Assembly: GCA_034437615.1 (NCBI GenBank)
Contig: DAOTTW010000211.1
Span: 1 to 17,744 of the forward strand
Length of the DNA stretch: 17,744 nucleotides
Source of the DNA: DAOTTW01 sp034437615
GTDB taxonomy: Bacteria; Chloroflexota; Anaerolineae; Aggregatilineales; Phototrophicaceae
Direction of reading: 5' to 3'
In this document: piece by piece, positions 13,436-17,744 of the stretch
How positions within the stretch are numbered: the stretch's first letter is position 1
Layout of the letters: each line of letters begins with the position of its first letter
Position numbers and translations under genes: made by a program
The notes under the pieces: model-generated
The model's database searches: none
What the model was told of the DNA's origin: nothing
What the model saw: only the letters and a program-made list of their open reading frames with translations

Positions 13436-16400
13436 ATGAAAGCCAAAAGCAACATGCTTGTTTCTGTCATGAAAAAACTGTCGCAGGTGTTTATTGAGCC
13501 GCCACAGACCATTACCGCCGAAAGAGAGCGCCAAAACAGGCGTTTGCTGTCCAGTCTACTGCTTTTCCTGGCCATCATGTTTGTCTTCGCGTTTTTGAAT
13601 AACATACCGGGTGGCGTTGCAGCGCCCGCCTTTTCCTGGGCGGCTTATCTGCTGAGCCGCACACGCTATCACGCGCTCAGCGCCCCACTTGCGCTTTTAG
13701 CCCTCTCCATGCCATCCATTATCGGCGTCCTGAGCGCACCTGGCGAAGAGCTGCGTCTCGCAGGCGGTGCGATCCAACGGCTGGGGTGGCTGATAATTGT
13801 GCTGGCGCTGGCCAGCCTCAGCACCAGGGCCTGGGTAACGGGCACCATAACGACGCTTTTTATCGGTTTTACCTTGTCCCTGCTCATCATTCGCCCAGAA
13901 GTAAACCGCATGGATGTTGCATGGCTGTCAGCTTTGTTCGGCGTTGCGGGCGGCTTGTTAGCGATAGCTTCCGTCATACGCTACAACTATTTGCAGCAAA
14001 TCGAAGCGCAGAAAAATCAATTAGAGGCGCAACAAAAAGCCATCGAAGACAGCGCACAGCGTTACCGTGAACTCGTCGAAACTATCAAAGATGTCGTTTA
14101 TCGTGCGGATGACGAGGGCTACATCACTTACGTTAGCCCATCGGTATCTATCCTGACAGGCCACGCAGAAGAAAAGTTCATCGGGAAACACTTCGCTGAT
14201 TTCGTCGAACACTCCTCAAGACAAGCCTTGCTTGACCAACATACGAAGCAGCTTAAGCAGGGCGAAGCCGAAAAAACCATCACCTTCCCGACGGTTAGAA
14301 GCGATGGTGAAATCCGCTGGGTAGAGCAGAAAACCGACCTCATCGCAGACGCCAGCGGCAAACCCGAAGGCTTCCAAAGCATCATGCGTGATGTCACCGA
14401 GCGCTATCGCTCCGAAGAAATGCTCCGTGCCCTGTATGACGCTATGGTACAGCCAGGTTTAACCCCTGAAGAACACTTCAACCTCGTCCTGGAAGTCGGC
14501 GTGCTGTTTCTCGGCCTAGATTTAGGCATCATTAGCTACATAGAAGATGATACCTATACGGTCCTCCATGCAACGTCGCCAGACGGTAGCTTGCAGGCAG
14601 GGCAGCAATTCGACTTCAAGCACACATACTGCGATATAACTTACCGGGCCGACAGCATCATCAGCATAGGCGCAATGGCAACATCCGAGCATAACCACCA
14701 TCCTTGCTATACAGCCTTCGGACTGGAAGCCTATATCGGCGTACCCTTGATCGTGGCTGGTGAACGTTTTGGCACGTTGAACTTCTCAAGCCATGAGCCT
14801 CGTAAAAGTGCGTTTACGGCTGGTGAAGAAAATTTCCTGTCGCTGATGGGTTCGTGGGTGAGTGCGCTGCTTGAACGCCAACGCCTGGAAGAACGCCTGC
14901 GCCTGAACAATAAAGCTGTCGAGTCGGGCTTGAGCGGTATCGTCGTCGCAGATGCCCGCGCAGAGAATATGCCACTCATCTACGTCAATCCCGCCTTCGA
15001 GCGGATGACAGGCTATCGTGCAGAGGAAACCACAGGTAAAAACTGCCGTTTTCTACAGGGCGACGACCACGACCAACCAGCCCTGAACGTCTTGCGTAAT
15101 GCCATCAAACAGGGTAAAGATTGCGTGGTGATTTTGCGCAACTACCGCAAAGATGGCACGCTATTCTGGAACGAACTCAGCGTCAACCCCATCCTGAACG
15201 ATAAGGGCGTTGTGACACATTTTGTCGGTATCCAGAATGACATCACCGAGCGCATCGAAGCGGAGGTTAAGCTCAAGCAACGTGACACAATTTTGCAATC
15301 CATCGCGATGAGTTCAGCGGTGTTGCTACAGCAAGGTGACTGGAAGGACGCCATCCCGACGGTGCTAGCGCAGATCGGTGGGGCGGCCGGGACGAACCGC
15401 ACCTTCATCTTTGAGAAGCAGCACGATACCCCCGAAGATGGCTTGATCGTGAGGATGCCCTACGAATGGACGGCTGATGGCGTTCCGTCGGATATTGATA
15501 ACCCCCTCTACCAAGCCCTACCCCTCTCGGAGATAGCACCCCGTTGGGCAGCGCTTGTAAGGCAGCGGCAAATTATCAGCGGATACGCAGAAGACTTTAG
15601 CGCCGAAGAGCGTATGCTCTTGAATGACGACGTTGTTTTCATCCTGATTATCCCCATTTTCGTCGGGGATACACTCTGGGGTGCTATCGGCTTTGATGAT
15701 TGCTATGGCACACGCGAATGGCTCAAAGTGGATATCGACCTGCTGAGAGGCGTTGCGGATAACATCGGTGTGGCGATTGAACGCCAATACACCGAGCGAC
15801 AGATTCAGGCGCAAAATGAAACACTCGTCAAGGCCAACCGTGAAATCGCTGTGGCCCGCAAACAAGCCGAAGCCGCTAATAAACTCAAGAGTCAATTCAT
15901 GGCCACCATGTCACATGAATTGCGCACACCCCTCAACGCTGTAATTGGCTACGCTCAACTACAACTTGCAGGGATGGTGGGCGACATGACGAGCGAGCAG
16001 CTAGGCTTTCAAGAGCGCATCCTCGCCAACGCCCAACACCTGCTACAGCTCATCAATGAGGTCCTGGACCTATCCAAGATCGAAGCGGGTCGCCTTGAAT
16101 TAGCACACAAGCCCTTTGGCCTGCAACAGCTTATGGATGAAATCGTCCTGCAAAATCAAATTCTCGCCCAGGATAAGGGCCTGGCCTTTGAAATGTCCGT
16201 CGATGAGCGCCTGCCCGCTACGCTCATTGGTGATGCAGGGCGCATCAAGCAAATCATCATCAACCTGGTGTCTAATGCCGTCAAATTTACGGATGAAGGC
16301 TCCGTAAAGATGGATACGGTGCTGCACGATGGGGATAACTGGCGCGTAACGGTGACGGATACCGGAATCGGCATCTCGCCCACAATGCAAGAGACCATCT

Positions 16401-16606
16401 TCGATGAATTTCGTCAAGCTGAGCAGGGTATTGATCGTGGCGGCACAGGTTTGGGTCTGGCCATCGTCCGTAAACTCGTCCTGATGATGGGCGGCAACAT
16501 CCGCGTCACAAGTGAAGTCGGCAAGGGCAGCACCTTTACCGTCACTTTGCCCATCATAACCAAACTAGAAGAAACCGACGAACCCTTTGAAGCATTGGAG
16601 CGCTAA
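13436..16606 (+). CDS. Membrane histidine kinase with PAS, GAF, LOV and GAF sensor domains
   Basis: The product is 1056 residues. Several hydrophobic helices span about 37-182 (five or six transmembrane segments), followed by a coiled coil (183-208). A PAS domain (about 208-325) ends IMRDVTERY. GAF 1 spans about 340-480 (GVPLIVAGERFGTLNFSS). A second PAS domain (about 490-608) is a LOV domain: GKNCRFLQG places the photoactive Cys at 537, and the flavin-contact residues Asn569 (NYRKDG), Asn579 (FWNELSVNP) and Gln600 (GIQNDITER) are all present. GAF 2 spans about 615-785. HisKA has the phospho-accepting His827 in MSHELRTPLN. The ATPase domain has Asn943 (NLVSNAVKF), DTGIGIS, FDEFRQAEQG and GGTGLGLAIV. 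No receiver is fused; two receiver genes follow, the first after 5 nt. ATG 13436 has only a weak GATGAG upstream; ATG 13454 is an alternative. Confidence 0.95.
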   Translation: MKAKSNMLVSVMKKLSQVFIEPPQTITAERERQNRRLLSSLLLFLAIMFVFAFLNNIPGGVAAPAFSWAAYLLSRTRYHALSAPLALLALSMPSIIGVLSAPGEELRLAGGAIQRLGWLIIVLALASLSTRAWVTGTITTLFIGFTLSLLIIRPEVNRMDVAWLSALFGVAGGLLAIASVIRYNYLQQIEAQKNQLEAQQKAIEDSAQRYRELVETIKDVVYRADDEGYITYVSPSVSILTGHAEEKFIGKHFADFVEHSSRQALLDQHTKQLKQGEAEKTITFPTVRSDGEIRWVEQKTDLIADASGKPEGFQSIMRDVTERYRSEEMLRALYDAMVQPGLTPEEHFNLVLEVGVLFLGLDLGIISYIEDDTYTVLHATSPDGSLQAGQQFDFKHTYCDITYRADSIISIGAMATSEHNHHPCYTAFGLEAYIGVPLIVAGERFGTLNFSSHEPRKSAFTAGEENFLSLMGSWVSALLERQRLEERLRLNNKAVESGLSGIVVADARAENMPLIYVNPAFERMTGYRAEETTGKNCRFLQGDDHDQPALNVLRNAIKQGKDCVVILRNYRKDGTLFWNELSVNPILNDKGVVTHFVGIQNDITERIEAEVKLKQRDTILQSIAMSSAVLLQQGDWKDAIPTVLAQIGGAAGTNRTFIFEKQHDTPEDGLIVRMPYEWTADGVPSDIDNPLYQALPLSEIAPRWAALVRQRQIISGYAEDFSAEERMLLNDDVVFILIIPIFVGDTLWGAIGFDDCYGTREWLKVDIDLLRGVADNIGVAIERQYTERQIQAQNETLVKANREIAVARKQAEAANKLKSQFMATMSHELRTPLNAVIGYAQLQLAGMVGDMTSEQLGFQERILANAQHLLQLINEVLDLSKIEAGRLELAHKPFGLQQLMDEIVLQNQILAQDKGLAFEMSVDERLPATLIGDAGRIKQIIINLVSNAVKFTDEGSVKMDTVLHDGDNWRVTVTDTGIGISPTMQETIFDEFRQAEQGIDRGGTGLGLAIVRKLVLMMGGNIRVTSEVGKGSTFTVTLPIITKLEETDEPFEALER

Positions 16607-16611
16607 ACACC

Positions 16612-17019
16612 ATGTCTGCTATCAATATAGAGAATTGGATTATCCTACTCGTTGACGATACGCCCGATAACATCACAGTCGTCCAAACAGCACTCAAATT
16701 TCACGGTGCAGAAGTCTACACGGCAACCAACGGCGAAGAAGGGCTGGCCATGCTGGAAACCATTCAACCAACCGTCATCCTGCTCGATATTCGTATGCCC
16801 AAGATGGATGGCTGGTCGATGTTCAAATCCATCCGTGAAAACCCTGTTATGGCTCACATCCCGATTATCGCTGTCACTGCCTATGCGATGGATTCTGATA
16901 AGGATGACATCTTAGATGGAGGCTTTGACGGTTATATTTCAAAGCCATTCGACATCCTCAATTTGGTCCAGGAAGTTCAAGCTGTCGTGCACAAAAAGCG
17001 CACCGCACAGCAGGGTTAG
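16612..17019 (+). CDS. Single-domain response regulator 1 (CheY-like)
   Basis: The product is 135 residues, a lone receiver domain with no output domain. It should take a phosphoryl group from the upstream kinase. The acidic pair is Asp15-Asp16 (LLVDDTPDN), the phospho-acceptor is Asp59 in ILLDIRMPKMDGW, Thr89 lies in IAVTAYA, and Lys111 lies in ISKPF, so all catalytic residues are present. A short basic tail (HKKRTAQQG) ends the protein. ATG 16612 follows the kinase stop codon by 5 nt and uses GGAG inside the kinase reading frame 11 nt upstream, so translation is probably coupled. As a stand-alone receiver it must signal by protein contact, either to a motor, an enzyme or another kinase, or within a phosphorelay. 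Confidence 0.94.
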   Translation: MSAINIENWIILLVDDTPDNITVVQTALKFHGAEVYTATNGEEGLAMLETIQPTVILLDIRMPKMDGWSMFKSIRENPVMAHIPIIAVTAYAMDSDKDDILDGGFDGYISKPFDILNLVQEVQAVVHKKRTAQQG

Positions 17020-17068
17020 CAGCATATAATAAATAGCGTGCACACAATAGCATGAAAGAGGCTCATAA

Positions 17069-17446
17069 ATGAACACGTCTGATTGGAAAGTCATCGTCGT
17101 TGAAGATACGTATGACGATCAGGAACTCATCTCGCGCATTTTGGAACATCACGGCGTACAGGTTCATCTGGCTAAAAACGGTAACGACTGCCTGGCCCTG
17201 TTGCAACGGCTGGAACCAACCTTCATCGTCACAGATTTAGCCATGCCCAGTAAAGACGGCTGGCAGATGCTCGTCGCCATTCGTTCCGACCTTGAAACAG
17301 CGCACATTCCCGTTATCGCCATGACAGCTTACCATTCAACCGATGTGGCCGAGGATGCTATGAAGGCTGGTTTTGACGGTTATTTTGCTAAACCGATTGA
17401 CCCGCAGACCTTCGTTAAACGCCTGAGTGAGATCATCGCGTTGTAG
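17069..17446 (+). CDS. Single-domain response regulator 2 (CheY-like)
   Basis: The product is 125 residues, again a receiver with no output domain. It keeps Glu12-Asp13 (VVEDTYDDQE), the phospho-acceptor Asp56 in VTDLAMPSKDGW, Thr86 in IAMTAYH and Lys108 in FAKPI. It differs clearly from the first receiver, so it is an old duplicate or an independent recruit and not a recent copy. AGAGG lies 7 nt upstream of ATG 17069, and the gap to the previous gene is 49 nt with no terminator, so it belongs to the same operon. The stop codon TAG shares its last base with the first base of an inverted-repeat element. Two separate receivers after one kinase suggests branched output or a phosphate sink. Confidence 0.94.
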   Translation: MNTSDWKVIVVEDTYDDQELISRILEHHGVQVHLAKNGNDCLALLQRLEPTFIVTDLAMPSKDGWQMLVAIRSDLETAHIPVIAMTAYHSTDVAEDAMKAGFDGYFAKPIDPQTFVKRLSEIIAL

Positions 17447-17675
17447 TAACTACTCAGCCAGGCCCATTTTGCCCGCGAATTGGCCCTCACCCCCTCAATC
17501 CCCCTTTTCAGGGGTAAGTATTTGGTTTTTCGTTGTTCCTGTGTGGCGGACGCACCAGTGGCGCGTCCCTACACAGCCGTTCTGGACCGTAGGGACGCCA
17601 TTCTTGGCGTCCGGGGCGGCGCAAGCCGCCATAAAATACAGTCAATCATGAAAAACCTACCCTTGAGAACTCATT
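17446..17675. repeat. Second member of the inverted-repeat family, mosaic interior
   Basis: It begins GTAACTACTCAGCCAGGC, follows the left arm of the 9493 element through CAGGGGTAAGT, and continues with tatttggtttttcgttgttcctgtgtggcgg, which is identical apart from small changes. The middle differs: it has GGACGC...GCGTCC (17550-17570) and GTAGGGACGCCATTCTTGGCGTCC (17589-17612), the latter the exact reverse complement of 31-54. Homology to the first element resumes at GGGGCGGC-GCAA-GCCGCC and continues through atgaaaaacctaccc. The expected right arm is replaced by another hairpin repeat. Confidence 0.65.
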
Positions 17676-17744
17676 CCCCCTCTCCTAGCCGCGTAGCGGC
17701 GATCGGGAGAGGGGGAGGTACGCTGTTGAAAGCCCCTCTCCCAG
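17676..17744. repeat. CCCCTCTCC / GGAGAGGGG long hairpin
   Basis: CCCCCTCTCC (17676-17685) pairs with GGGAGAGGGGG (17705-17715), enclosing an inner stem GCCGC (17688-17692) / GCGGC (17696-17700). CCCCTCTCCCAG at the window edge starts what may be another unit. No gene is seen after 17446. The repeat continues beyond the window. Confidence 0.65.

Noticed and set aside
13436..16606. Kinase GAF domains as phytochrome-type chromophore domains
   Set aside because: They lack the phytochrome surroundings (no DIP or PxSDIP-like motif, no PHY domain); only the LOV domain shows light-sensing residues.

Overview
The window looks like chromosomal DNA from a bacterium of the phylum Chloroflexota, probably an Anaerolineae-like lineage. 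This is inferred from a membrane protein with a long Thr/Pro (TPT-type) extracellular stalk ending in an SH3b domain, an LCP-family protein with a similar Pro/Thr-rich linker, and intergenic regions full of GTAGGGRCG-type hairpin repeats. No rRNA or tRNA gene is present, so the placement is soft.

Layout. Positions 1-5800 hold mostly cell-envelope or uncharacterised genes: a small two-helix membrane protein (-), a large TPR/coiled-coil protein with stalk and SH3b domain (-), a small unknown protein (+), an LCP-family (LytR-CpsA-Psr) protein (-) with a clear extended -10 promoter, and a small AT-rich two-helix membrane ORF (-). Positions 5927-8005 are sucC-sucD, the two succinyl-CoA ligase subunits. 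They are followed by a stand-alone DICT sensory-domain protein (+) and an unknown 137-residue protein (-).

Positions 9493-9890 are a block of repeats, including an element of about 290 bp with long terminal inverted repeats. Positions 9875-13162 are an arsenic-type resistance cluster on the minus strand: arsR, a CxxC mini-thioredoxin, an ArsP/DUF318-type permease, an ACR3 arsenite exporter and a small CC-motif protein. Two near-identical dyads (ATTCAA...TTGAAT type) lie upstream of arsR and upstream of the permease. The second sits exactly between a -35 and a -10 box, so the cluster appears to have two ArsR-controlled promoters. No arsC-type arsenate reductase is visible.

Positions 13436-17446 are a three-gene signalling operon on the plus strand: a 1056-residue membrane histidine kinase (PAS, GAF, LOV, GAF, HisKA, HATPase) and two single-domain response regulators. 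The third sensor domain carries the full LOV signature, including the photoactive cysteine, so this is very likely a blue-light-responsive kinase. A CRP/FNR-like palindrome lies in the divergent region between arsR and the kinase.

Positions 17446-17744 carry another copy of the inverted-repeat family with different internal hairpin cassettes. The interspersed repeats form a modular family in which conserved arms surround exchangeable stem-loops, and one copy overlaps the 3' end of a coding gene. The strongest candidates for follow-up are the LOV kinase with twin receivers, the dual-operator ars cluster without arsC, and the mosaic repeat family.
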